Below, piece after piece: positions 23,241 to 34,268 of a DNA stretch of 64,000 nucleotides. The stretch's first letter is position 1. Every line of letters starts with the position of its first letter. The DNA is taken from assembly GCA_036674765.1 (NCBI GenBank), contig JARVKI010000015.1, forward strand, positions 124,001 to 188,000, written 5' to 3'. The translations under genes were made by a program, and so were the position numbers. Under the pieces are notes generated by a model. That model was not told where the DNA came from and made no database searches. It worked only from the letters and a program-made list of their open reading frames with translations. This DNA is from Seiridium cupressi (lineage: Eukaryota; Ascomycota; Sordariomycetes; Amphisphaeriales; Sporocadaceae).

Positions 23241-24077
23241 AGCAGCCGGCAGAAATCTGCCAGGGCGAATTTTACCACGAGCCCGGGATCCCAATAAGGC
23301 CCGCAGAGCAAGGAAACTGTATTTGAATCACTTGCTATCCAAGCCCACTACTAGAAGCATAGCTGGCCGGCATACCGAATATTCCATTGTCAGCCTGATC
23401 AGCTTGCTGTGACAAGATCGAGTTTGACATGACTTGAACAAGTCTCGCGGCAGGCTGTATTGACGGCCGTGTTGAGGCACCGGGTAACTCGTATCCAGCA
23501 CTTGCGTTTTATTTAAACTAATTCGTAACCCGTTCAACACATAATGGATAAGAGTGGGGGTATGTGGCAATATGGCTTAAGACTAACTGACCAGCATATC
23601 GGAGCTCATACACGGCGAGGCATGTATGAGCCTATCGAAACAACGAAGTGAAATTCACGCGGTCTAATCTACGCGGTCTTCTGTCTAGGGGAGAAATCGG
23701 ACGATGTTGAATCGCCCATGAACAACAAACAGCAAAGAAGTCCCTGCAGGCATCGAAACGTCTAGGGGAAATCCCACATTCGCACCTCTTTCGATTAACC
23801 GTCCCATCAATTTTAACACCCTTCAAAATGCCACGCGACTATCTTCAGGAGTTCAATGTAACTCAGCTTGTCATTGGCCGGCCCGAGGCACTCAACAATA
23901 TGACGGAACAAGCGCAAGACATCAAGTGCAGATATACCATCCATTCGATCATGCTAGTTGGCAACTAATCATTCACCAAGTGTCGGGTGATTCTGCTTTG
24001 TTGCTTACCAGTGGGAGCGCCCAAAGTGGCTTCGTTACCACAAAGTCACTGTCCCTTCGCAACTTCTTCCCGAACAC
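23241..24077. other. Intergenic region, antiporter 3' flank
   Basis: Ordinary composition, no supportable frame. It should hold the 3' UTR of the antiporter gene; nothing else is visible. Confidence 0.5.
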
Positions 24078-26113
24078 CTATGGGTGGCCACTAGTAATTC
24101 CATGATTTTCGTCGTCCTTCTGCTCCAAAGACGCTCTGCGGGACGCATGCGACCCTTCATCTCCGAAACGAATCGTACGATTGGGCACAGCTGACGACTG
24201 CAGCTGGGGTTCCCGAGGCGTTGATGTCCCACCAGAGCCCATTCCAGCTTCGAGCCGTGAAGGAGGCACGAAGGTCTGGGAGTCGTTGTCCACGGCCGGG
24301 TTGGCATTCCGGATGACCGACCCACCGATCCTGTAGACCGGCTGAGCAGAAGCGGACCGCGAGGCATCTGGTGAGTTCTGGGTTGTGCTATTCCGCGATC
24401 TGGAGATAGATCCAATGGTGCGAGATGGTGGAAACATACCACTGAGACGGCCGCGCATTCGGAAGGAAGGTTGAGGATCATCCGTCTCATCCATTGTCAA
24501 GGTTCGAGAAATGGTCCGTGGGAGATAGAAGCCGAGTTTGCCGAGTGGAATGCTAAGACCATGGACAACCTGGCCGATGTGAGAATCAGGTTACCCTTGA
24601 TAGAAAAGTGTCGATAAACTTACCACACTGCAAACAGCAACAAACCAAACGACCACGGTGACAGTCTCGCCCATGTTGACGACATCAGCTCTCTGCTCGT
24701 CACCTTGCTTCAACGTATCAAGGAATTCGAGAGTGACGTAGAGATAGAAGATGCCAGAAACACCAACCGGACCAAAAAATCCCATAAAGACTGTTTGTCT
24801 ATGGTCCTTGAGCTGGGGTATGAACTTGCTCAGAGCAAACAGCACCGGTGGTCTCCTCAGGAGCAGGATGAGAATACCCAAAGGGATCAACCTGTAAATC
24901 GGGATGACGGAGTTGTGGGCGAACATTACCCATGGGCATACCGCGCCATACCATAAAAATATGGTAACGTTGAGTAGCATATCAATTGTGGGTTGGAGGG
25001 AACTAAGCAAAATTAGCACCTCATCTTGCCAGTTCATATTCTGATTTCAACAACCCAGGGTGGCATACTACGAAGTTGTTAGCAATCACCCCAAAAAAGG
25101 ATGGGAGATGATGAGCCTCACCTCATCCAGGGTTTCGAGCCGGAACCAGTCGTCCCATGTGAAGGTGTTTCCAGCAATGAAGCAGGCAAGAACATCATCA
25201 CTGCCAATCATCCCGCACGTGCCCACTATGAACAGCGCAAGGGACAGCGCAAAAACGAGGAAGCTCTCGCGGTCCACCCACTTACGCGCCTCGGCATAAT
25301 GTAGCATCTCCTTGGCAAGCCATCCAACGACGGCACCATAAATTACGCTCAGTATTATGGTGTAGCCCCAGGTCTCACCAAACCAGAGACCAATTGCCAA
25401 GCCTGCCCCTCCTGGCTCGGCATGACCGCCGTCACCAATATACTTGATGAGGTACAAAGCTAAAAAGAGAAACGGGTAACCCAGGCCATCGTTCGCACCA
25501 GACTCGGCAATGATGATCTTCTGGAGCTCCTTTGGCACGTTGTGATCCGCAAACTTTCCCTTGACAATAACATTGGAGAGCACGGGATCAGTAGGGGTCA
25601 CGCAAGCTCCGATAGCAAGCGCATGAAGGAATGGGAGGTTAGGTACAAGTCCCCAAATCAAGAGGCCCGTAACCAACCACATACACGTCATGACTGGGCC
25701 GAGCAAGATACTAAGAGGCTTCCACTCCTTCTTCAGATACCGACTCGGCAACTGGACACCGGCTAGGACGAGCTGCACTCCCAGTACTAGGCGTGAGAAA
25801 GCGAGCGTGATATAATTGACATTGTCCTCGCTGCCCAGCGCATATTCCACAGGTCGTATGAGGTTGGCCGCATGTGGAGAGAAAGTGACACCAGCCAAGA
25901 GGGATATCACTAAACGATAAGTCAGCTGAAGGCATCAGAGGACTCGGGCGGCCAAGAGAGAAGAGATTGGCCATGGACACGAGGGATAAACTCACAGGCC
26001 TCTGACATGTAGAAGTTCTCCTTCAGTAAGTAGGACACCAGGCCAAAGATGCTGATGAAGCCACCTAGAAAGGAGACTACGATGTTGAAGTTGGTCAAGG
26101 CCAGCGTCGGCAT
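24078..26113 (-). CDS. Na+/H+ antiporter, CPA1 family (fungal Sod2/Nha1 type)
   Basis: Exons: 25996-26113, 25122-25909, a third ending at 24624, and 24078-24569; about 595-605 residues. Hydrophobic segments fill the first ~430 residues. Signature stretches are ACVTPTDPVLSN and AESGANDGLGYPF, the Asp-containing ion-binding core of this family, followed by FTWDDWFRLET and TIDMLLN. The hydrophilic tail (~150 residues) is cytosolic. These proteins exchange Na+ or K+ for H+ at the plasma membrane and set salt tolerance and pH. Oddity: the junction between exons 2 and 3 does not close cleanly. The GT donor after 25122 is phase 0, but the acceptor that would restore the family sequence (exon 3 from 25002) needs phase 2. 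An in-phase acceptor (exon 3 from 25040) adds 13 unusual residues. See findings. Confidence 0.88.
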
Positions 26114-27209
26114 CTTGGCGAATGCTTATTCTTGAGCCGCTTCAAACTATCAGTACTTCAGGGCCACCTCTCTAGGTGACTCCAGAATCGTCCTTGCAAG
26201 TCCGCAAGGCAGGCAGGCAATGGTAGGCCGGCGGCAGTTGAGCAAGTGTTATTGAATCATTAGCATGTTTTGAGGAGTCATTGACCGCTCGCTTCAGCGC
26301 CACTTTGGTGAGCTGGGAAAACAAGGACGGATGCCGCCTTGGGATGATCCCAATGCTCTGGCTATATCCGACAAGATATATTTAAGAGTATAAGGTTAGC
26401 AAATGTCTCGAGAGACCATGAATTGCCGGATTTTGAGCTGCGAGACGACAGACAGGGCGGATGCTACGGGGGCGTCTCAGTGCGACAAGTGATTGGCCGC
26501 AAACTCGCAAAGTGAAATGTGCGATAAAAGAGAGAAAAGCTTGAGTTGTTGATGAGGCCTTAAAAGGGTGGCGGCCAAGACGCTTAGCATCCACCCCCGG
26601 GAAAGCGGCAGGCGAGTAACCACCTATTTGGCGTTGCTTTTAGCGCTTCTGCGCATCTCACTGCAGTACGGCGTCATGCACTGTCGTTTAGTTGCCAAAA
26701 CAATGCAATTACATCATTGGTCTAAATGAAGCCATTCTAGAATGCTATGTTCGGACACTGAGGAAGGAAGAATAATACCGAGGTTGTATCATCAACAGCC
26801 TTGCTTTTTCTTTCCTTCTTATTTTTCTTTGCCACATTGGTGGGCAGTCACCAAACGCCGTCCGCCATCTGCCACGATGAATCTACATGTCCAGTGAATG
26901 TCTACACAGACTGGTGCAAAATTGGCGGCTAAGGAGGCGACAGTCTATTGAATTTCCAGCATAAATCGATAAACCCAAATAGAACATCGTATATTGGTGG
27001 CAGTTAGCGCATGCTGAACGCTGGATAATATCAATTGCAAACTGTTCATCATCTGCCTTGTAAGAACTGAAGAGTTGGGTATCTGGTATCTAGCACTGAA
27101 TACAAAGACCGTCGACGCCCTGCATTGTACTCTTAGCCACGGGGCTATGTGCATCAAGAGGAGCTGTCTTGAGGAATAGAAACACGCTGTAGAAAGCCTT
27201 TCGTGGACA
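26114..27209. other. Intergenic region, antiporter promoter and RNase H1 3' flank
   Basis: No supportable frame. The several hundred bases above 26,113 should be the antiporter promoter and leader; the bases just above 27,000 the RNase H1 3' end. A pyrimidine stretch lies at about 26,800-26,830. Confidence 0.5.
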
Positions 27210-28486
27210 TCAATCTACACTGGCGAGCATTGCCCCATTCACAGCAAGCTTGTCGGCCTCGACGTTTCCTGGGGTGGCATCATGGCCTTTGACCCACTGG
27301 AACAGCGTCTTCGTTCCGGCAGCGTCTCGGTCCTCTATCTTGGTCCGGATGGCCTGTACCAGGTCTTTGTTCTTAACATCTGCATTGCCCGTCGTTTTCC
27401 ATCTTTTCTTCTCCCAGTTTCGATACCATTCGGTGACACAGCTTATGGAGTATTGACTGTCGGTGAAGATGCGGATGTCCTGGTCGACAGATACCTTCTG
27501 CAACGCCCGTAGGATTGCAGTCAGCTCGGCACGCTGGTTAGTCTGTGGGTCGCCCTCAAGGCGCTCGGAGATGTTCCTGTGAAGTGGTAAGGTGAGCGGT
27601 TATTCCTGACTTGGTAACATAAATTCCACGGGGACCAACCTTGGGTCATCCTCCCCGAACCAGACTCCTACTCCAGCGACAGCGCCCACCTTACCGTTGC
27701 CTCGGCTGCTGCCATCCGTGTAGACATGCAGGGCGCCGTCGGCAATAGTCTTGCTCCTCTTCGCAGGAGGCTCAGCTACCTCATTCTCGATCGCCTTCTG
27801 TCCCGCTTCGTTTCCGTGTGCCTTGATGTATTCAATCGCTTCTGCGCGTGTCTTGAAGCTTTGGTATTTGGGACCCTTCGACCCTAAAATCGACTTCTGT
27901 GCCTCATCCCACTCGGTATAGATGCCTGGCTCACGTCCGATCGCCACAGCGTAGAACTTTTGAGGCTTCTTGGGATCGGGAGCACTATTCTTGGGAGTTC
28001 TGCCCAGTACGAAGTCGTTGGCATCTTGCCTGTTGTCAAACTTTTTGACTGCGGAGTCTCATTTAGCTGGGTTGCAAGCCTGATGGAGCAGGAGCGCATA
28101 CATTGGGCGCCTTTGAATCCCGTAGTCTGCTCCTGGCATTCCGGCCATGTCAGATAGATGCCCGGCTCGTGACCCGAGCGGACGGCGTAGAACTTGGGAG
28201 CGTCGTCCTCCATCTTGCGCTTCTTGCCCTTGGGAGGCATCTTGTCGAGAACGGGACGGACGAGCTGGTTTATAGCATTGAAAAGCTCACGCGACCAATG
28301 CAGTCTGTAGATCGCTGTGCTGAAACGCTCGACTCGTCGTAAGACCGGGCGGGGTGCAAAGAGGTCCTCTTCGAAACGGGGAGCTTTGTCCTGGAGTGGA
28401 CTGGGTCTGATTGCTTTCGCGAGGATTGGCCGTCTGCTTCGTGCTGTCCAGCTGAGGCGACAAGTTAAGGAAGAAACATTTCTCAT
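27210..28486 (-). CDS. RNH1: Ribonuclease H1 with two hybrid-binding domains
   Basis: Exons 28102-28486, 27640-28048 and 27210-27576 (introns 53 and 63 nt), 386 residues. Two tandem N-terminal hybrid-binding domains each start KFYAV...GREPGIY or GHEPGIY with a W..C/A..Q segment (residues ~95-140 and ~165-210), as in fungal RNase H1. The catalytic domain follows: YTDGSSRGNG (first Asp), AELTAILRAL (Glu), FTDSQYSI (second Asp), WVKGHDATPGNVEADKLA (last Asp). It cuts the RNA strand of RNA-DNA hybrids. The first ATG (28486) precedes ~80 residues rich in Arg and Ser with almost no acidic residues in the first 33, like a mitochondrial presequence. A second ATG (28240) starts MPPKGKKRK, a nuclear-type basic start. 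The first has C at -3, the second A at -3, so leaky scanning could give both forms. Confidence 0.92.
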
Positions 28487-29334
28487 GTGCCAGAAAGACA
28501 AAGGAATGGCCCATCTAAAGAGGATGCGTCAGAAGACTGGTATATAAAAAGTCTAGATAGCTTCCCCCGGATTGGTTAGTCTGCGGGAGGGGGTCCCTTC
28601 AGCATTCTCGTCCATGAAGCTCTAGGTCCGATGCGGTTGCGTAATGGTCGCAGGGATTCGCGCTTGTTTTAGGCGACAAGACTCAGGTAGCGCGCCAGAC
28701 GTCCTAAAGTACTACGTAGTGCTAGCACTACATTAGACAGACCCCTGGCACACGGCATACCTACATTGTAGCTTACAACGTACTTATCTTCGTTGTTAGC
28801 TACATTATACAGGGTGTGCCAGCGGCATGACAAAATGATACACAACTAAATACCTGCATTTGCTTCAGTATTATACTAGAGACTTGCACAGCTTCGTATG
28901 GTTTGCTGCTCTGGCGTAGATCTTTGGCCAGTTTGCTAACCTGATCACAGAGGCTAGAACAACAGGCTTTGCAATCCATCATGTAGCTTGTGTGACACGG
29001 TCTATGTTGTTCAGACCAGTTCTCTTATCTTAACTATTTACGGCCTGTCTAGAGGATTTCCGTAATCGACTTCCATACCACATGGGTTGCGAGGTAATCA
29101 TGCTGATCAGATTGACCAAAGTCCAAATGTAAAACTTGGGTCACTAATCCATCCACCGTCCCCCCCAAAAAAAATCATGATCATACTGACTTTGTCTCGT
29201 AATACCAATTCCGACAGAGAATTACCTAACTCCTTTGCCGCAAAACTACAAACCACAAACGCCAAACTCGATGCTTGCGCAAATAGGATTCCTGAAACCT
29301 TCAGGTCGTGGACTGCAGGGCGGCGACTGTAAGC
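28487..29334. other. Intergenic region, RNase H1 promoter
   Basis: No coding frame. 28,487-28,700 should carry the RNase H1 leader and promoter. A short tract of C and A runs lies at 29,160-29,176. Nothing else is recognisable. Confidence 0.45.
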
Positions 29335-30848
29335 TCAAGCATGAAGATGAGCATTGACAGGCAGGGTCTCCGATTTGTCTGTCTCCCACTCCCATCCCAA
29401 CATACTCCAGTTGAGCTCCTTTCGCCAGTGCAGACCGAGCCCTTGGCCGCCTCCACATGGGCCGTCCTCGCAGGTGTTCTCGCCGCCGCAAAGATCATAG
29501 CCACGATCCTCGGAGCTCATGCCCCCCGTTAGAGGCATGCGATGTCGAAAGACGATGCGACCCATCCTCGAGTGTAGGATCGCCATGGAACACATGGTAC
29601 AAGGCTCATGTGTCATGTAGAGCTCAAGGTCATGGCAGAGATAGCCGTCTGGGGAAGGATGCTCGGCCTCGAACACTGCCTGCTCATCGCTCAAAAGCGG
29701 GCCGTCCTGGAAAGCCTCAAATTCTAGGATCGGGTTAGATTTTGCAGGCTCACGCCTTTCGGCCCTGACGAGTTTCTGTGCAACCATGCTTATGGCACGC
29801 AAGGCGGCATGCGCCATAGGATTGCCGGTGTGGCCTATTCTCTCTTGTTTGTACCATCGGGCATCACCCGCCAGGGCAACAATTTCTACCCTCTCCTTTT
29901 CTTCGCCCAGTTGCTCGCCAGCCCTAGAAGGGGTATCATCTTCTGTAGACAAGTCGACCTTCCTGCCATAATCCGACTTGGCATCTCCAGTATCGGATGT
30001 GTCACCTTGAGCTGTATCTGCGCCACCATCAGAAGTGTTTCCATCAGGCTTGTTGGTGTCGCTCTTGCTTGGGTCCGGCTTGGACGGCATCGTGCGCTTG
30101 ATGATAACAGCGCCGATGGGCTCTCCAAATCCTGCTTTGTGGCTTTTCTTGGCAATCTGGTGAGCCAAATTCATCCAAATCGAAGCATCACGAGACACCA
30201 CATTTGTAGTGCGGCAGATATTGCTAGGGTGGGGACCAAGCGGGTTGTTCTTGCGATAGACTGTTTGCCAGAATTGCTGCGACCATAGATTGGCCTGAAC
30301 TTGGGATGTAGGAGCAAGCAGAGGGACGGGGATCAGGCCAATGAATAAATCGTCTCCAATACCCGGGAGCGCCGAAAGGCCAGTCATGAGGTCCTCATAG
30401 TCCATTTCCTCCTGAGGACCAAGCATAATGTAAAGAAATTGAGACTTTCCAGTGTGTATAGTTCTTCCATTGGCGCCCTCATTCATGAATTTGTTTTTCA
30501 GATGGGGCGGGAGATCTGCTGGCTTAGAGCATCGTCGGAGATGAGGGAGGTTCTTAGCCTGGTCATCGCCAACCAAGGACCGCACGACACTATAACCAGA
30601 GTCAGTATGCAAGCAGATACACGGCTTCAACCACAAGTGCAAGGGACAGGCAGGAGCACCTACTTGACGACATCGTTGGTGAGTTTTGTGGGTGCCCGCG
30701 TGACGTATGCATAACCAATAGAGAGGTTGTCCCGGAGCTCGAGGGTGGTCTTGAGGGGGACCAGGGTGCCAATATCAATATTATGAGGAATAATCTGTCG
30801 CGCGACAGGGTCGAGCGTCTCGACAACTTCCTTCATGGAATCGCCCAT
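29335..30848 (-). CDS. TAD3: tRNA-specific adenosine deaminase subunit Tad3
   Basis: Two exons, 30664-30848 and 29335-30589, joined in phase 2 across a 74-nt intron with branch CTGAC; 479 residues. The cytidine-deaminase fold is in the last ~180 residues: GNPMAHAALRAI, THEPCTMCSMAILHSRMGRIVF with the PCxxC zinc ligands, and a Tad3-like end GLHWRKELNW. In the catalytic His-Ala-Glu triplet the Glu is Ala here (HAA), as expected for the Tad3 structural partner rather than Tad2. Tad2-Tad3 deaminates A34 to inosine in tRNA anticodons and is essential in yeast. The middle (~residues 205-260) is a low-complexity Asp/Ser/Lys insert. The start at 30848 is a clean ATG with conserved-looking N-terminal sequence (IPLxxxLELRDNL pattern). 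Confidence 0.9.
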
Positions 30849-33800
30849 AGCGTATACCTAAGCAAGAAGACAAGGCTCTTGTCTATTCTTCTTTAATTGG
30901 TCTGTTTGGGTGGTCTTTGAAGGATTCGACGGCAGTGCTAATGTGGACGCTTCGTAATCGTCGGGTGAACGTAGCTGGTGGTCGATATGGATCTTGAATG
31001 ATCAATGAACGAGACCTTTTTTTTTTTGCGGCGGACGAGTAGTCAAAGCATTCAATTTCATGTAAATTCGAGTCCTCTAGAGTCGAAGGTCGCTGGCAAC
31101 AGAACACTCCTGGCCAGGAAACATGCAAAGGTTGTTTCCCATAGCAGACTGGGCATCAAGCTGTTGCGATAGTCTTGGTGGTCGTCTGAGAAGGCGCCAC
31201 TCGAGGCGCTGATGTGCGCTGCTGTGGAAGTTGAGAGGGAGAGTGATGTGTTCAGACTGAATAGTGAGCAGCGGTAGTGTTGGCAGAAGAGGAAGGCGAT
31301 GCCGCAAAGCTTGGACTGCCACGGCAGCGTCCTTATTGATTCTTTTATTAGGGAGCTGAGGAAGTATCCCTGATGCCCTGTGATTTTCGTGAGTGAAGCG
31401 TGGCGTGGCGCCTGCCGATTGTTTCGATCCAGGAAGACAAGAAGTGTGAATAGCTTCCGAATGGTGGTTGGTGGTTGGTGGGGGAAAGGATGGAAGTCGT
31501 CGAGCTCCTGCGTTTTCAGAAAAAGAAACTGGGTTTGCGGGAAGAAAGAAAAGTCTCTTGGGGAGTCGCGCGCTGTAGCAAATCCATAGGCAATTGCTCT
31601 TTCAGCAGTGTTGCTTTCGTTGTACAGGAAGCGTCGACTGGTCAACAGCATGATAATGAATATCGACCAGAGTTCGGTATCATCCATGAATTTCACTTTA
31701 AAGTGGGGCGAACCAGACGGTCCCTGCATCAATCTCGGTCACATCGGTAGACGGACATCCTCCGCTCCGATGGCGGGGTAACTACATTACGAGCACTGTC
31801 TAGTCAAATGATCCCTTGATGAGATCTTCCAAGTTCTATTCTAAGGAGCTTGCTCTTCTTAGCTGTCGATTGTGAATACAGGTATGAGTATGTTTTGGGC
31901 CTTTGCAGTTGCATAAGAGTGAGTACATGGACTGGATTGGACGGAGGCTCGCACAAATGAACCACCACCACGGTTACGATGCGGAAGGAGAAGAATCTTG
32001 CGATGAATATAACTCCTTTTTGCGATGGAGCTTCAGCAAACGAGGACAGTAACGGTTGGCCAATGATCCAATCCGACACGCTTGTAAGGAAGACCCTATT
32101 GAGAAAAGAAAAGGCATCTGAAAAACACTAGCGGTGTTCGCATCTTGTCATGTTCTAACCGTTCGACATGAGGAATCTTAAAGACATCCAGGTGCAACTC
32201 TGAGCTGTGTCTGGCCATTCGCGATTCAACCACAAATATCACTCGAAACAGAGTCTTGTACTATAGGATGCATTGACGATAAGATCGCCTCATTCCATTA
32301 TGCTTCAGAACTTGTGGAAACTCCACGGAGTTTATATCAGGGACCGGGTTTCTCCAAGTAGCAGATCGACGCGTGAAACAGCATATGCTGAGGCGAGGCA
32401 AGCCAGCCGATATTTGGTGTTGGCGAATTGTTCTATGCGTGGGGGCCATGGTCATAGTTTTGCATGCGACAAATCCAGCAGGTTGTCGATTTGTCAAGTA
32501 GTTGATTTGTCAGGTCTTGCCGGCTGGTTTATCATTGGTCGGTACTACCACATGGGCCATCTCTTTGTCTCATTCGTCCATTGTCGGTATAATCTACTAG
32601 GTTCATCTCGTCGTATCTTAAAAACATCAGCATCGCCTCTCATTTCCCGTCACTGGGTAATGATTTGGATGGAATTGCTATTATCTCTTGGCTCAGGCGG
32701 GACCTGCACTGTATGGATCAAGGCGGTGGCTGACAGTAAGATAAGCGAATATGAACGTCATCTGGCGTGTGGAGAAGCCCGACGGGAGTCAATTGTTGTG
32801 TTTCTGCGACTTTGTACCCACGAGACACATGCACATATGCAGCGGCTGTCTCTGTCGCGTGAGAAGCCAGATGACGCTGGGAGCCATGCCGGATCTCCGG
32901 AAGATTCTGTAACATAGACGTTGTTGAGTCTCACATTACTGCTTCAGTGCTCGAAACGCCCAGCGCAGCTATGTTGAGTCGATATTGGGATGGACAGGTC
33001 AGACTCAGCCAAGCCGACCTTGGCATGACCAAGGACAGCAGAAACGGTAGAGCAAACTTCAAGAAGCACCGCAATTCTAAAATGGATTCTGCTTGCTGGA
33101 GGCTGCAGCAACGTCCGTAGCCGAATGGCACATATGGTTGGCATTGGACTGCAGCCGAGCGCACCAATCTGGGCTGCATGCCGGGGTCTGAAGCTCAAAG
33201 CTCGACCAAGGCACACCGTCAATGTTGTCCGCCTCCCCTATGTCCCGAGTCCATAAAGAAGCAAGGCTCGCAACGAGTCATCGTGATTGATAGCCATCCG
33301 TGAGACTTGGAATAGCAGGCTGTACTGTGCCGTACAACTTCTTCAGGCCGCGTAGTTTCTTCTTCTTTCCACTCGGCGCATCGTTCTCTTTGGCCTCTTT
33401 GCGACCTCGGCGACACATCACACAAGCAACTAGCACTTACACGGGGGTTCTAGATTGTCAGAGCCTCAGGTGCCTCCAGTGCCTCCAGTGCCTCACGGCG
33501 TTGCGACGACAAGGCGTCGCGACGCGGTGCACTGAAGCCCGGACTACTTCTTGGCGGCTCCGCCTTCAGGACATTTGGTTTCGACAAATTTACGCAGTGC
33601 CATCGACTATACAGCACTAACAGCATTTGCCGGTCAGCCAAGACGGCGTCTTACTGTTTGTGTTTCTCACAGTTTCGCCAAGCTCGCAGGCGATCCAACA
33701 GTTGAGAGCCACGACACGATAGGCTACTTATCAGGGCTCACAGACTCAGCTCCAGATCCTCTGAGGTCTCTCAAGATCCCGCTGCAAAGGACCGACTGTC

Positions 33801-34268
33801 GACCGACGACTCGAGACGAGGCAGGCTAGACACAGTCGGGACACAAATCCAAGGGCTTGGAGCTGGTGGAGTCGTACACCATACTTGCACCGCGCGGAAA
33901 AGATTTAACAGGTGGCGGCCTGGACAGATCCGTTGCCCTGCGTCTGTCTGCATTCGCGCATCTGCGGTTGGAGAGGGTCGCCTACGCTGTTCTTGGCCCT
34001 ACTCGCGGTCCCCTAGCCACATCGACGTAACCCTGGGCCTAGCCCTGCGAGCCATTCGGCATCCTTCCAATTGCGGAACCGGAAGAGGCAGTCGAGCGCC
34101 CCTCACTGACCTCAACGCTGCACGGGATCCCTGCAGGTGCGCCTATCGTCCTGCCCGCTACCGGCGCATGCGGAGCTCGGGCGCAGAAACACGTTGAAAA
34201 TCCAATAAGAGCCCTACCAGAGCAGCAGTCAGGAGGAGGAGACCCTTAAAAAAAAAAAACCGGCAATC
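30849..34268. other. Intergenic region without a supportable gene
   Basis: The region between two divergent genes, so it should contain both promoters. Two open frames of 200+ codons exist (minus 31058-31729; plus 32273-32917) but show no motifs, no splice continuation and biased, repetitive composition; I do not call them. A 9-base repeat sits at 33470-33494. An A12 tract precedes the PFK-2 start at about 34,248. Confidence 0.5.
33470..33494 (+). repeat. 9-base tandem repeat (GTGCCTCCA)
   Basis: Nearly three head-to-tail copies of GTGCCTCCA, first copy one base different. Confidence 0.75.

Noticed and set aside
31058..31729. 223-codon open frame on the minus strand
   Set aside because: No motif, Leu/Ser/Phe-rich low-quality composition, no Kozak or splice support; most likely leader or intergenic sequence upstream of TAD3.
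32273..32917. 214-codon open frame on the plus strand
   Set aside because: It begins with TTG, has no recognisable domain, and codon use is unlike the neighbouring genes.
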